A stretch of DNA of 64,000 bases, from NCBI GenBank assembly GCA_016715885.1, contig JADJXL010000028.1:620001-684000 (forward strand). The letters run 5' to 3'. The stretch comes from Polyangiaceae bacterium. GTDB lineage: Bacteria > Myxococcota_A > Polyangia > Polyangiales > Polyangiaceae. Below are positions 14,911 to 25,300 of the stretch, piece by piece. The notes under the pieces were generated by a model. The model was not told where the DNA came from. It did no database searches and saw only the letters and a program-made list of their open reading frames with translations. Numbering within the stretch: position 1 is the first letter of the stretch; each line of letters begins with the position of its first letter. The translations under genes and the position numbers were made by a program.

Positions 14911-17900
14911 ATGAAAACCGATGCGGTAGCATCCGAACCGGTTACGGTGGCAAGCGTTACGGCGGATTTCCGTCGCATCGAAAGGACCTTGCCCCCGGCG
15001 CACGCCGCCGCGCTGACCTCGAAGACCGCAAAACGAGATACGCCCGCCGAGCCGGCCTTTCCGCCGAATGGACAGCTCGAGCATTACGAAATCATTCGTA
15101 AGCTGGGTCAAGGCGGGATGGGGGTGGTGCTGCTCGCGCGAGACACGAAGCTCGGGCGGCTGGTGGCCATCAAGCTATTGCAAGACCGCGGAGAGGCGAC
15201 GTCGCGCCTGTTGACCGAAGCCCGAGCGACAGCGCTGTGCAAACACGAAAACATCGTGGTGATCCACGACGTCGACGAAACCGAGGGGCACCCATACATG
15301 GTGCTGGAATACCTCGAGGGCCGTACGCTGCGAGAGGTGCTGTCGTCGGAGGCAGACGATGCAAACCGCGGGCTCTCCAAAGGCCAGGCGCTCGATGTGG
15401 TGATATCGGTGCTGCGCGCGCTGACGGCGGCGCACGAGCGGGGCGTGGTCCACCGCGATCTGAAGCCGGAAAACATCATGATCCTCGATGCCGGGGGGAT
15501 CAAAGTGCTGGACTTCGGGCTGGCAAGGCCCGAGGACGGCTTGTCGACGGTCGATGGCGGGACGCTCGCATACATGGCTCCGGAGCAATGGTTGGGCGAG
15601 GACGTCGACGCACGCGCCGACATCTGGGCGGTGGGGATTTTGCTGTTCGAGGTGCTCGCAGGGGCGCATCCGCTGAATCCGCTGACGCGGGAACGGCTTG
15701 CGACGGTTTCGGATTTGGATGTGCCCATGCCGAGGCTCGGCGACGTGGCGACCGAGCATGCGGCGCTTTCGGAGGTGGTGGATCGGTGCTTGCGGAAACG
15801 CAAAGAGGAGCGGTTCGGGTCGGCGGAGGAGGTGCTGGGCGCGCTGATGCCGTTTCGAGGGCGGGCAGCGACACTGGCGCTTGCGGAGGGGGAGCTTCCG
15901 TTCGCGGGGCTTTCGGCATTTCAAGAAGCAGACGCGGGGCGCTTTTTCGGGCGTGAGCGGGACATCGCGACGATCGTGGGTCGGTTGCGGCGGCAACGGC
16001 TGGTGACGGTGGTCGGGCCGTCGGGCGCGGGGAAGTCGTCGTTTCTGCGCGCGGGGGTGATCCCAGCTTTGAAAAACTCGGGCGAAGATTGGACGGTGCT
16101 GGTGCTGCGTCCGGGTCGCAGCCCGGTCGCGGCGCTGGCGGAGGCGTTCGCGGAGGCCGACGTGCGCGCCCAAGGCGACGCGAATAGCCTCGTAACGCTG
16201 GGCAATCTGCGCAGCGAGCCGGGGCTTTTGGGGGCGCGGCTTCGCGCGTTTTGCCGCAGGCGCGGCCGCGAAAGCCGCGCGCTGGTGGTGGTGGACCAAT
16301 TCGAGGAGCTGTACACGCTGGTCGCCGATGCGGACGAGCGGGCCGCATTCCTTCAATGCTTGCTCGGCGTGGCGGACGACGCGTCGTCGCCGCTGCGAGT
16401 GGTGGTGTGCATTCGCTCGGATTTCCTCGACCGCGTGGCGGAAGACGGGCATTTCCTGGCCGAGGTGACCCAGGGGCTGTTCATGGTGCCGCCCCTGGGG
16501 CGCGATGCGTTGCGAGAAGCGCTTTTGCGTCCGGTGGAGGCGGCTGGGTATCGCTTCGAGGATGAAGCGATGCTGGCGGACATCATGGAGGAGCTGTCGC
16601 ACGCAAAGACGCCGCTGCCGCTGTTGCAATTTGCGGCGGCGGAGCTGTGGGAGGCGCGGGATCGGGGAGCAAAAACGCTGACGCGGGGGAGCTACGAGCG
16701 GCTGGGCGGGGTGATCGGGTCGCTTTCCACGCACGCGGATGCGGTCTTCGCCGCGCTTTCGCCGGCGAACCAGCGGCTTTGCCAAGCGGTGTTCTTGCGG
16801 CTGGTGACGCCGGAGCGGACACGCGCGATCGTGAGCATGTCGGAGCTTTCGTCGCTCGCCGACGACGCCGCCGCAATGGAGGGGCTGGTGCAGCACCTTT
16901 GCACGGCGAGGCTGTTGCTGCTCGAAGTGGGGGCGAATCCGGGGGCGGTCGCGGTGGAGATCGTGCACGAATCGCTGATCGAGCGGTGGCCGAAGCTTGC
17001 CCGGTGGATCGACGAGAGCACGGCAGACGCCCAGTTCATGGCTCGGCTGCGTGCGGCGGCGTCGCAATGGCAAGCGAGCGGCGAGGCAGAGGGGCTGCTC
17101 TGGCGCGACCGCGCGGCGGACGAGGCGCGAGCGTGGTACGAGCGGACACGAGTGGGCGCGCATGCGGAGCGCAGTTTGCCGCTCGGACGCTTGGAGGAGC
17201 GGTATCTGCTTGCGGTCATCGACCTTCGGGATCAGGCGCGGCGAAGGCGACGACGCTCGGTGGCCGGGGCGTTCGCGATGCTGGGGACGGTGCTCATCGT
17301 GGTGGTGTTCCTGGCCATGCGTGCCCAGGCACACGCGCAGCGCGCCGACGCGGAAGCGGCGCGCGTGAAGGAGCAGAACGTCGAATTGGCGCTCCAGGCG
17401 CTGCGAGGTCGCAATGCGACGCGCATGCTCGCGGCGCGCAGGCGCGTGGACGATCCCACGCTGGTGCTGGCGCTGGCGCGGGAGGTGGAGGCGCAGGAGA
17501 TCCCGAAGGAGTGGTCCGAAATCGTGAGCGAAGCGTTGTCGTCGGGGGTCGCGCACGATGAAATTGCGAACATCCACGGCGACTTACGACCCATTTACTC
17601 GGCGGCGATCAGCCCGGATGGCGGGCGCATGGTGGTCGCGGCGGACGACGGTACGGCGAGCATCCTGTCGGTGGGCGATTTCCAGCGGGTCGGCACGTTG
17701 CGCGGGCACGACAAGCACATCTGGCATGCGACGTGGAGCCCGGATGGAAAGCGCATCCTCACGGCGTCGGGGGACAAGACGGCGCGCATTTGGAACGCGG
17801 ATGGCTCAGGGGAGCCGGTGGTGCTGCGGGGCCACGCGAGCGAGGTGGGTTGGGCGGTGATGAGCGCGGATGGGCAGAGCGTGGTGACGGCGTGCGACGA

Positions 17901-19659
17901 CGGGGCCGCGAGGGTATTTCGCGCAGCCGATGGGAAGCAGGTTGCGCAGCTCGAGCACGGGGCGGACGTGACGAGCGCCGGGTTCAGCGCGGATGGAAAG
18001 CGCATCGTCACGGCAGCGGCGGACGGGCTTGCGCGCGTGTGGAACGCGGATGGCAAGGGCGCGCCATTGGTTTTGCGCGGACACTCGGACGAAGTGGTCG
18101 CAGCGAGCTTTAGCCCCGACGGCAAACGAATCGCGACGGCGAGCAAGGATACCACCGTGCGCGTGTGGGATGCTTTCGACGGGACGGAGCGCCGCACGCT
18201 GCGTGGCCACGAGGACAAGGTGATGAGCGTGGCGTGGAGCGGCGACGGCATGCGCATCGCGTCGGCATCGAAGGACAAGACCGCGCGCATTTGGGACGTC
18301 GACGGCGTGGCGCAGCCGATCGTGCTTCGCGGCCACAAGCACTGGCTCTACACGGCGGAATTCAGCCCCGACGGCCGCTACCTGCTCACAGCGTCGCTCG
18401 ACCGGACGCTTCGGTACTGGGACCTCACGGAGGTGGTGACGCCGCGGCTATTCGAGTCGCAAACGGGGGTGGTCAACGCGATCCAATGGAACCTCGCTAG
18501 TACGCGGCTCGCCACGGCGTCGGGGGACGCGCGGGTATGGCGTGCGGATGGCCAGGGGAGCCCGGTGATCATGCGCGGCCATGCGCAGGGTGTCGTCAGC
18601 GTGGCTTGGAGCCCCGACGGCACGCGCCTCGTCGCGGGCGGGCAGGACAAGGTCGCGCGGGTATGGAACGTCGACGACCCATCGTCGTCGGCCGAGCTTG
18701 GTGGCCATGACGGAGTGGTCTGGGGCGTTGCTTGGAGCACTTCGGGCGACCGAATCGTCACGGCTTCCGTCGACGGAAAGGTTCGCGTCTGGGCAAGCGA
18801 CGACTACGCGCTTTTGGCGGAGACCAGGACGCCAGCCGAAGACGTGATCGTGGTACGTGTGGCATTCGAGCCCCATGGCGCACGGGTGCTCGTGGCATAC
18901 GACACCAGGGATGTCTATCTATGGAATCCGATTGAGCAGGGTGAGCTCGTCGTGCTCGCCAAGCGGCCTGCGACGTTCGATCACCGACACTACACGACCG
19001 CGCAATGGAGCCCGGACGGCTCGCGGGTGCTCGGTCCATCAGTGGACGGCGCGGTGCATATCTGGGACGTGCGCGATCTGGCGGCGGCTCCGCGGACGTT
19101 GCGTGGAGGGCACGAATCGACCATCACGTTTGCATCGTGGTTGCCCGACGGCGAGCGCATCATCACGACGTCCCTCGACAGGACGGCGCGTGTATGGAGC
19201 GTGAATGGCTCTGGGCAGCCCGTCGTCCTCCGTGGTCACGGGGATCGCGTCTCCGCGGCGCACATGAGCCCCGATGGCGCGCGCATCGCCACGGCGTCCG
19301 CCGACACGAAGCTGCGCGTTTTTCGAGCGGACGGGTCTGGGCAGCCATTCGTGCTCGGAGGTTCGCCATTTGCGCTGACGGACGTTCAATGGAGCCCTGA
19401 CGGCAAGTACATCGTGCAGCATTCCGACGAAAAGGTCGCTCGCGTATGGCCCGCGGTGGAGCCATTCACCGGCCCGGACGACGCTCGGCTTTGGAGAGCG
19501 ACGTCGTATTGTATCCCCGCGCGAATTCGGCAAGAATTGCTCCAGGTTACGGAGGCCGATGCCCGGCGGGACGAGGAAACCTGCAAGCGTCGAGTTGCAG
19601 AGGTCCGGGCATCCGCGCCTGCCTCGTCACGACAACGCGCGACACGCTTGCCCCACTGA
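14911..19659 (+). CDS. Ser/Thr kinase-STAND NTPase-WD40 signalling protein
   Basis: 1582 residues from ATG 14911, which directly follows GAGGAG; ATG 14863 is an alternative. The earlier frame runs through tandem repeats and is probably not translated. Order: kinase domain about 58-310 (GQGGMGVV loop, AIK lysine, HRDLKPEN, DFGLA, APE); novel STAND ATPase domain about 340-750 (FFGRERD, Walker A GPSGAGKSS, VVVDQFEELY); basic stretch and membrane helix about 780-800 (MLGTVLIVVVFLAM); short coiled region; then about 15 WD40 blades (about 890-1530, each with SPDGK/IWD-type motifs), enough for two propellers. It is probably inner-membrane anchored, with the C-terminal propellers outside the cytoplasm and sensing ligands. 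Divergent to the FHA-sigma54 gene. Confidence 0.9.
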   Translation: MKTDAVASEPVTVASVTADFRRIERTLPPAHAAALTSKTAKRDTPAEPAFPPNGQLEHYEIIRKLGQGGMGVVLLARDTKLGRLVAIKLLQDRGEATSRLLTEARATALCKHENIVVIHDVDETEGHPYMVLEYLEGRTLREVLSSEADDANRGLSKGQALDVVISVLRALTAAHERGVVHRDLKPENIMILDAGGIKVLDFGLARPEDGLSTVDGGTLAYMAPEQWLGEDVDARADIWAVGILLFEVLAGAHPLNPLTRERLATVSDLDVPMPRLGDVATEHAALSEVVDRCLRKRKEERFGSAEEVLGALMPFRGRAATLALAEGELPFAGLSAFQEADAGRFFGRERDIATIVGRLRRQRLVTVVGPSGAGKSSFLRAGVIPALKNSGEDWTVLVLRPGRSPVAALAEAFAEADVRAQGDANSLVTLGNLRSEPGLLGARLRAFCRRRGRESRALVVVDQFEELYTLVADADERAAFLQCLLGVADDASSPLRVVVCIRSDFLDRVAEDGHFLAEVTQGLFMVPPLGRDALREALLRPVEAAGYRFEDEAMLADIMEELSHAKTPLPLLQFAAAELWEARDRGAKTLTRGSYERLGGVIGSLSTHADAVFAALSPANQRLCQAVFLRLVTPERTRAIVSMSELSSLADDAAAMEGLVQHLCTARLLLLEVGANPGAVAVEIVHESLIERWPKLARWIDESTADAQFMARLRAAASQWQASGEAEGLLWRDRAADEARAWYERTRVGAHAERSLPLGRLEERYLLAVIDLRDQARRRRRRSVAGAFAMLGTVLIVVVFLAMRAQAHAQRADAEAARVKEQNVELALQALRGRNATRMLAARRRVDDPTLVLALAREVEAQEIPKEWSEIVSEALSSGVAHDEIANIHGDLRPIYSAAISPDGGRMVVAADDGTASILSVGDFQRVGTLRGHDKHIWHATWSPDGKRILTASGDKTARIWNADGSGEPVVLRGHASEVGWAVMSADGQSVVTACDDGAARVFRAADGKQVAQLEHGADVTSAGFSADGKRIVTAAADGLARVWNADGKGAPLVLRGHSDEVVAASFSPDGKRIATASKDTTVRVWDAFDGTERRTLRGHEDKVMSVAWSGDGMRIASASKDKTARIWDVDGVAQPIVLRGHKHWLYTAEFSPDGRYLLTASLDRTLRYWDLTEVVTPRLFESQTGVVNAIQWNLASTRLATASGDARVWRADGQGSPVIMRGHAQGVVSVAWSPDGTRLVAGGQDKVARVWNVDDPSSSAELGGHDGVVWGVAWSTSGDRIVTASVDGKVRVWASDDYALLAETRTPAEDVIVVRVAFEPHGARVLVAYDTRDVYLWNPIEQGELVVLAKRPATFDHRHYTTAQWSPDGSRVLGPSVDGAVHIWDVRDLAAAPRTLRGGHESTITFASWLPDGERIITTSLDRTARVWSVNGSGQPVVLRGHGDRVSAAHMSPDGARIATASADTKLRVFRADGSGQPFVLGGSPFALTDVQWSPDGKYIVQHSDEKVARVWPAVEPFTGPDDARLWRATSYCIPARIRQELLQVTEADARRDEETCKRRVAEVRASAPASSRQRATRLPH

Positions 19660-19804
19660 TGTGAACGATCGTTGGCGATACGCTACTTGCATTCACGCAA
19701 AAGAGCGTTTTTCGTGGTCATCGTGATTTGGTATGGCACTTGCTGAACGAGAACATCGAATCAGCGGCTTTCACTTGGTCCACTGGACAAGGAGAATCGA
19801 ACCC

Positions 19805-20530
19805 ATGAAGCTTTTTTCACGCCACGGCGCATGCGTCATCGGAGCATCCCTCATGCTGGCAGCTTGCAATCTCGGAGGCAGTGTTGGAGTCGATAATGGC
19901 AAGGTCACGACCGAAGTCCATTACAGCTTGAATGCCGACGGATTCGTTCAAGAAACGCTCGATGCAATGAGCGACTTTGCGGACAAGTGTAAAGGCGAAT
20001 TGATTCAAGCGACGGGGTCGAGCGGCGTGGGCGTGGTCACGGCTGATCTTCTTGCCAAGTTGCCCGCCGATGCCGACGTCGTTTTCGTCATCGATACGAC
20101 GGGATCGATGTTATGGGCCATCGAGAGCGTCGAAGTGGCCGTGAGCGAAGCGATGAAGAAGGCGCCGGATCGGCATTATGGAGTCGTCGTTTTTCGTGAT
20201 CGTGGTGATGATTATGTCGTGAAACCGCTGGCGCCCTTGTCGATGGACATCAACGCCGCGTTGAATGGCCTCGACGACATGAGTGCTTGGGGAGGCGGTG
20301 ATTATCCAGAATCGGTCGCCATGGGTCTCGATGCGGGATTGAATCAACCATGGCGGATGGACAAGGAGAAGCACATCATTCTCATTGGCGACGCGCCCGA
20401 TCACGCATACCCCGATGACCCGGTCAGCATGGATTCGATTGCCGAAGACGCGGTCGAGCTCGGCGTCGTCATTCACTCGATTGGCGTTCCCTGCGGCGAC
20501 ACGTGCAAAGAAGAGATTGGCGCGAAGTAA
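19805..20530 (+). CDS. VWA-domain lipoprotein
   Basis: 241 residues; ATG 19805 after AAGGAG. Signal with lipobox LMLAAC. The VWA domain starts VVFVIDTTGSM (metal site DxTxS, about residue 100), with RDRGDDY and a conserved GGGDYPESV segment, as in VWA proteins that bind ligands or matrix proteins. It ends soon after HSIGVPCGDTCKEEIGAK, so the domain may be slightly truncated at the C-terminus. It is convergent with the next gene, 30 bases apart. Outer surface or periplasmic location is inferred from the lipobox. Confidence 0.8.
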   Translation: MKLFSRHGACVIGASLMLAACNLGGSVGVDNGKVTTEVHYSLNADGFVQETLDAMSDFADKCKGELIQATGSSGVGVVTADLLAKLPADADVVFVIDTTGSMLWAIESVEVAVSEAMKKAPDRHYGVVVFRDRGDDYVVKPLAPLSMDINAALNGLDDMSAWGGGDYPESVAMGLDAGLNQPWRMDKEKHIILIGDAPDHAYPDDPVSMDSIAEDAVELGVVIHSIGVPCGDTCKEEIGAK

Positions 20531-20560
20531 TTGATCAAATCGCCATTGTCTTCCGGCACC

Positions 20561-23287
20561 TCACGGCGACGCGAACGAGAGGTCTCCCGCCATGGTCCTC
20601 GCCATTCCCCCGCGCACGGTCCGGCGTTCGGCGCAGACCTGAAATGGCACCAGCACCTCCCCGAACCGGCAAGCGAGGTTTTTCGGCGGCTCGCCGGTCG
20701 TCTCGACATAACCGCCGGGCAGAAATGCTACGCTGCCTTCTCGAGTCGGCACCAGCATCACGAGCCGCGCCCCGCCAGCCATTGCGTGCACCGTGACAAT
20801 CCCGTGGTTGTGACCGACGAACAAATGGCGCCCATCCTCGCTCGTCGACCAGCTCGTGATATATTTCGCGCTGTCTTGCCACAACAACGCGTCGAGAGGG
20901 CGTGAGATCGGCTTTGCTCCCCCTTCATCGACGCTCATTTCGTGGCCATCGCTATCGATGGTCAGGACAATCGGGGGCGAACCTAGCGGACGTTTGACCG
21001 GGGCGCCGTCGAGGTCGAGCAGCTCGAAGCCGCATTGAATGACGTCGCCGGGGAGCATGCGAAAGGGGTAGCAGCTCACGCTCCGCTCGAATCGCGTGCG
21101 TCCGCTCGGGATTTCGAGCACGACCAGGCTACCCGGTCCTCCAAACCCGAAGCCCGAGACGACGAGGTGATTGCCGCGCGCGTCGAAAAACATTTCGCCG
21201 AACATGAGGGGCAATCGCTGCAGCTCTTCCAACTTGCCATTTTTTCGTTCGTAAATCGTCATCCCCTCCTTGCTCCCCATGATGATGTGGCTCTGGTTCA
21301 TCTCGACGACGAGGCCATCCATGGGCAAGGGGGCATCGCCCGGCGACGAATGGAGGTAGAGTTCGGAGCGCAGTGAATGCGGTTTCGTATCGCAGGTCGC
21401 GAACTCGAAATCGTGGCCTGCAAACGCTGCAAAACATAGCCCGGGCTGCCGCTCGGTGCGGATCTTGGTCCCCTGCACGAGGTCCCAGAGCATTGCCATG
21501 GGCGCCTCGGTATTGAGGAACAGCGCGCGATTGCCCTCGAATTGGACTTCCACCGGCGGCAGCGCATGTTTTTGCAAGACAAGCTCGTGCGGAGCGGGTG
21601 GCAGTTTTTCGGGGTTCGGCGCTTTCTCGGGCGGCACGCGCTTGCCCGTAGCAACCACGAATCCGCTCGCCTCGTACTCGGCGACCGGCACCGTGACGAC
21701 CGTGCCGTCCTTGGAGAAGGCGGGCCCCACGACGAAGGTGCCATTTCCTGATGTGGTGAACCGACCGAGCGGTATACGCCGAACAATCGAGGCGCTTGCC
21801 ACGTCGACGAGCACCAAGAAGCGCTCTGGCGGGACGTACCCTACCCCCGCCGGCTTTTGCTCTTCGGCTTGCTCGATGATCGCCACCATTTTTCGGTCGG
21901 GGCTGAGGGCCTCGGTCACCCGAAAATCGATTCCTTCCCATGCGTCACTTGGCGGGACAAACCCAGGCGTGATCGGTATTTGCGCGGTCGTCGCGCTGCC
22001 GTCATCGTGCGGAAAACAATATTCTGCGTGTCCAGGTCGGGGCGCGGCGCGGTTCAGCCGCCATTTGTTGTTTCGATTGATGCAATATCGCCCGTCGTTC
22101 GTGAAATGGGCAGGAGAGGCCGGAAAAGTGACGTTTACCGTGTGCGTAGGACCAAAATCCTCGACGCGCTCGGTCCGGATATCGAAAATCGCATTGGACG
22201 CGCCGACGATGGCGACCTTCGATCCGTCCGGCGAAAAGCCAACGCCGCCGATGTACTTCTCTTTGCGCGTCGCAAGAACCTTCTTTTCTCGACTGCCGAC
22301 GATGACGAGCTCCATCTCGTCATCACCCACGCGGCGCTTGACGAAGATACGGCCGCTCGGCTCGTGGATCCCGTACGCCGTCGTCTTATCGTCCTCGAAC
22401 ACCGTTTCGGAGGAAGGAACGGCCGAGACGACGAGGCGGCCGCGGTCGGAGTTGTATGGCCTGTTTTGCGCCTCTCCTTCGAAGAGCAGCGTCCCCGCAT
22501 CGTTCCACCGAACATGCCAGCGGATGTCCCGTCCCATGCATCCCGAGCTTCGCCGTCCAATCTCTTTGCCTTCGGGGAGCGTGAAAAGCACGCTCTCTTT
22601 GGCATTGCATGCGAAGAGCCGGCCCCCGTCGGGGCTGAGCGAGCCCCGCTGATAGGCTCCGATGCGAATGTCGCGGGAATCGTAAGGCTTTACGATCCAA
22701 AGAATACCTGCCTCGTCGAAGCGACCGACCGCGCCCGACTTCGAGGAGAATGGGGTCATCCCGAGCCAACGCAATGGCGCCCATCCTTCGCCGCGCGGTT
22801 CGAGTAGCACGTGCCCGACTTTGTTTTCTGGCAGCAGAATCGCTTTGTTCCCAGGGATATCGGGGATTTGGCGAACACCGTAATCGATGTATTCGACACC
22901 TCGCTCGACTTCGCCCGCCGTTGCGGGCAGGACGAGGACGGGCGTACCTTTTTCTCCGGTATCGGCCTCGAGCTTTGCTTCTGCCTTTTCGAGCATTTGT
23001 CGCGCGCGTGCAGCATCGCCTTTTTCGAGGTACGCGAGGCCCGCGCCGATGAGCGCGCGTATCGACGCGGGATCGTGCCCGAGCGCCGCCTCGAATTTGC
23101 GCAGCGCCTCCTCCGATTGCCCAGCGTCGAGCGCGCGATAGGCCTGCGCGAGCTCTTCTTGCATCGTCCCTACCGAGCGGCGGGTATTCGGCTCGGAGGG
23201 CGTCATCAAGGGCGGCGTCCCCGCGCAGCCGAGCCCGAAAACGAGCGCCGCCGCCGCAATGCAGGTGATGTGTGTTTTCGAGGTCAT
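20561..23287 (-). CDS. TPR and beta-propeller lipoprotein of unknown function
   Basis: 908 residues from ATG 23287. Signal with lipobox LVFGLGC. Residues about 45-120 form two TPR-like helix pairs (AQAYRALDAGQSEEAL, AGLAYLEKGDAARARQML). The rest is a long series of propeller-like blades with motifs YQRGSLSPDGGRLF, GGVGFSPDGSKVAI and SWSTSEDGRHLFVGHNHG. No catalytic motif was seen. The frame extends upstream of this ATG, but only the stated start gives an export signal. Likely a periplasmic or outer-membrane-associated binding protein. Convergent with the VWA lipoprotein; it may be cotranscribed with the MDR gene upstream (start-to-stop gap 80 bases). Confidence 0.7.
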   Translation of the reverse strand: MTSKTHITCIAAAALVFGLGCAGTPPLMTPSEPNTRRSVGTMQEELAQAYRALDAGQSEEALRKFEAALGHDPASIRALIGAGLAYLEKGDAARARQMLEKAEAKLEADTGEKGTPVLVLPATAGEVERGVEYIDYGVRQIPDIPGNKAILLPENKVGHVLLEPRGEGWAPLRWLGMTPFSSKSGAVGRFDEAGILWIVKPYDSRDIRIGAYQRGSLSPDGGRLFACNAKESVLFTLPEGKEIGRRSSGCMGRDIRWHVRWNDAGTLLFEGEAQNRPYNSDRGRLVVSAVPSSETVFEDDKTTAYGIHEPSGRIFVKRRVGDDEMELVIVGSREKKVLATRKEKYIGGVGFSPDGSKVAIVGASNAIFDIRTERVEDFGPTHTVNVTFPASPAHFTNDGRYCINRNNKWRLNRAAPRPGHAEYCFPHDDGSATTAQIPITPGFVPPSDAWEGIDFRVTEALSPDRKMVAIIEQAEEQKPAGVGYVPPERFLVLVDVASASIVRRIPLGRFTTSGNGTFVVGPAFSKDGTVVTVPVAEYEASGFVVATGKRVPPEKAPNPEKLPPAPHELVLQKHALPPVEVQFEGNRALFLNTEAPMAMLWDLVQGTKIRTERQPGLCFAAFAGHDFEFATCDTKPHSLRSELYLHSSPGDAPLPMDGLVVEMNQSHIIMGSKEGMTIYERKNGKLEELQRLPLMFGEMFFDARGNHLVVSGFGFGGPGSLVVLEIPSGRTRFERSVSCYPFRMLPGDVIQCGFELLDLDGAPVKRPLGSPPIVLTIDSDGHEMSVDEGGAKPISRPLDALLWQDSAKYITSWSTSEDGRHLFVGHNHGIVTVHAMAGGARLVMLVPTREGSVAFLPGGYVETTGEPPKNLACRFGEVLVPFQVCAERRTVRGGMARTMAGDLSFASP

Positions 23288-23367
23288 GGGGATGTCGGAA
23301 TGCGTTACTGCGTGCTCGCGCACGGCGTCAAGCGGCCCGACGCACTTGCCATGCATCGGGCGGCCCA

Positions 23368-24381
23368 TCAAAACCGCAGCACGATTTTCCCGAAGTGCTC
23401 GCCGCTCGCCATGTATTCGAGCGCCGCGCGCGCTTCCCCAAAGGCAAACGTCTTTGCGTCGACGACCGGCCGCAATGCATTGACCGCGATGGCGCGGTTC
23501 ATCGCTTCGAACATGCTGCGCGATCCGACCATGATCCCCTGCAAGCGCAGTTGTTTCATGAGCACGGGGAGCACGTTGAAGCTTTCGGCAGCACCGGCGA
23601 GCACGCCAATCACGCTGATGGTCCCGGCCACGCGTGTTGCCTTGACCGACCGAGCGAGCGTGCCGGCGCCTCCCACTTCGACGACGTGATCGACGCCCAC
23701 GCCACCCGTGAGCTCGATGGCGCGTTTGTCCCAATCAGGGTTTGTCTTGTAGTTGATGGTTTCCCATGCGCCAAGCGACTTGGCGCGTTCGAGTTTCGCA
23801 TCGCTGCTCGATGTGACGATCACGCGAGCGCCAACCATTTTGGCGAATTGCAGCGCAAACATCGACACGCCCCCGGTGCCTTGGACGAGCACGGTATCGC
23901 CAGCGGTCACGGCGCCGGTGGAAAGCAATGCATTGTAGGCGGTCACCGCCGCGCATGGAAGCGTCGCGGCTTCAGCGTCGGACAGGTGCGCGGGTACATG
24001 CACGAGCCCCGATTCGCGCGTGACGAAAAGCTCGGACAGCACGCCGGGCAGCGGCCCTCCAAGCGTGGTGCGGAGCTTTTCCGCGGTCACGTCGCCCTCG
24101 ATCCACCCTTGCGTAAAGATGGGGCATACCCGGTCGCCTTTTTTCACACGCGTCACGTCGGGTCCGACATCGACCACTTCACCCACGCCGTCGGAGAGCG
24201 GCACGAGCGGCAACGGTTGCTTGGGGTTGTAGTGTCCGCGGACGGTCATGAGGTCGCGGAAGTTGAGCGATGCGGCGCGCATGCGAATCACGACCTGGTC
24301 ACGCTCGGGGACGGGATCTTTCAGGTCGACCTGCGCGAGAGAATCCAGGCCGAATGTACCTTGAATGATGATGGCTTTCAT
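23368..24381 (-). CDS. NAD(P)-dependent MDR-family alcohol dehydrogenase/quinone oxidoreductase
   Basis: 337 residues from ATG 24381. GroES-like N-terminal domain (MKAIIIQG, RDLMTVRGHY, GVGEVVDVGPDV), then a Rossmann domain with VLVQGTGGVSMFALQFAK (about 165-182) that binds NAD(P). The family transfers hydride between an alcohol or quinone substrate and the cofactor; the substrate cannot be read from sequence. No structural-zinc Cys cluster was seen, so it is likely a zinc-free MDR member. Cytoplasmic. The 230 bases upstream (24382-24611) have no gene and must hold promoters for this gene and for the divergent gene at 24612. Confidence 0.85.
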   Translation of the reverse strand: MKAIIIQGTFGLDSLAQVDLKDPVPERDQVVIRMRAASLNFRDLMTVRGHYNPKQPLPLVPLSDGVGEVVDVGPDVTRVKKGDRVCPIFTQGWIEGDVTAEKLRTTLGGPLPGVLSELFVTRESGLVHVPAHLSDAEAATLPCAAVTAYNALLSTGAVTAGDTVLVQGTGGVSMFALQFAKMVGARVIVTSSSDAKLERAKSLGAWETINYKTNPDWDKRAIELTGGVGVDHVVEVGGAGTLARSVKATRVAGTISVIGVLAGAAESFNVLPVLMKQLRLQGIMVGSRSMFEAMNRAIAVNALRPVVDAKTFAFGEARAALEYMASGEHFGKIVLRF

Positions 24382-24611
24382 GTTGTACGCGTTCCTTGGT
24401 GGGGCGGCGCTTTTCGCACGTTCGTTTGAACACGTCAACGACTTCGGAGCATGGACATTTTCCGTCCCATTGCTATTCCGAGCAGGCAGGATCGTGCGCG
24501 CAGTGTCTTCAGGTAGGACATTCTTCGACCCTCTTATGTGTCGAATTCGGCCGCTCGCCGATTCTCTTGTGATAAAATGAATCCACGACGCGCCTCGAGC
24601 GGGAGGACCCC

Positions 24612-25208
24612 ATGGAGAAGGTGTCGCTGACGTACTTCGTCGATTTCGTGTTGCGATCGGGAACGCCCAAGATCACGGGCGTGCGTGAATACAAAATGCG
24701 CAAGGACGAATTGTCATCGGACTTTTATCGTCCCATCCGAGAAGGCATTTTGACGATGCACAGGCGCGGCGCTTGTGAATCGATGCTCGATGAAATCCTC
24801 GCCGGACAAAACGATGACAAAAGGCGTCGCATTTATCCACACGTTGCAGCGGGTTATCGCAAGTTTTTGGCTTCTGGAGACAAGCGTTGGTTCGCGCCTC
24901 CGCAAGGTGAAATTCAACTCGGCCCCTTGGTCGTGAACCTGAATCCCGAAGTGGGGTTTTTAATTGGCCGAAAGCCTCACCTCGTCAAGCTCTACTTTCG
25001 CCAGGAGCCATTGACGTCGAAGCGGTCGTCCATCGTGCTGGCGCTTCTCGCGGCAGGTCTTGGGCGCTCGTATCCCGAACACGTCTTCGCCATGCTGGAT
25101 GTGCAGCGAGGAAAATTGCATACGACGGAAGCTCCGCACAACCCGCGCCTCGAAATGCTCTTGCGCGGCGAAGCTGCATCATTTTCGACGATCTATGCGG
25201 CGCTTTGA
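24612..25208 (+). CDS. unknown-family protein, paralogue of the protein at 29822-30394
   Basis: 198 residues; ATG 24612 preceded by GGGAGGA. Shared features with the second paralogue: an N-terminal LTYFVDFVL/ITSLVDLLL helix, FYRPIREGILTMHRR/FYQLVRDAIVDMHRR, a GYRKFL/GYRRFL segment, a LGPLVVNLNPEVG/FGPNEIDINPELG turn, KLYFRQEPLT/KMYLRGEPLT, and a C-terminal GLGRSYPEHVFAML/RLGRSCPGHVFGLL. No catalytic signature or export signal is evident. The conserved Asn-Pro-Glu and Lys could be functional, but this is speculation. It is a soluble cytoplasmic protein of a family that has expanded in this genome. Confidence 0.65.
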   Translation: MEKVSLTYFVDFVLRSGTPKITGVREYKMRKDELSSDFYRPIREGILTMHRRGACESMLDEILAGQNDDKRRRIYPHVAAGYRKFLASGDKRWFAPPQGEIQLGPLVVNLNPEVGFLIGRKPHLVKLYFRQEPLTSKRSSIVLALLAAGLGRSYPEHVFAMLDVQRGKLHTTEAPHNPRLEMLLRGEAASFSTIYAAL

Positions 25209-25300
25209 CCATTGATGAACGACGATCCCGCCGGAAATGTGGCAAACGGCGCAAAAAGATCTGCTTGACGCTCGTGGACGGCATCCCGTAGCGTCGCGGA

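Noticed and set aside
15175..17577. Minus-strand open frame of 800 codons
   Set aside because: Arg/His/Gln-rich antisense shadow of the kinase-STAND gene, a usual result of GC-rich coding on the other strand.
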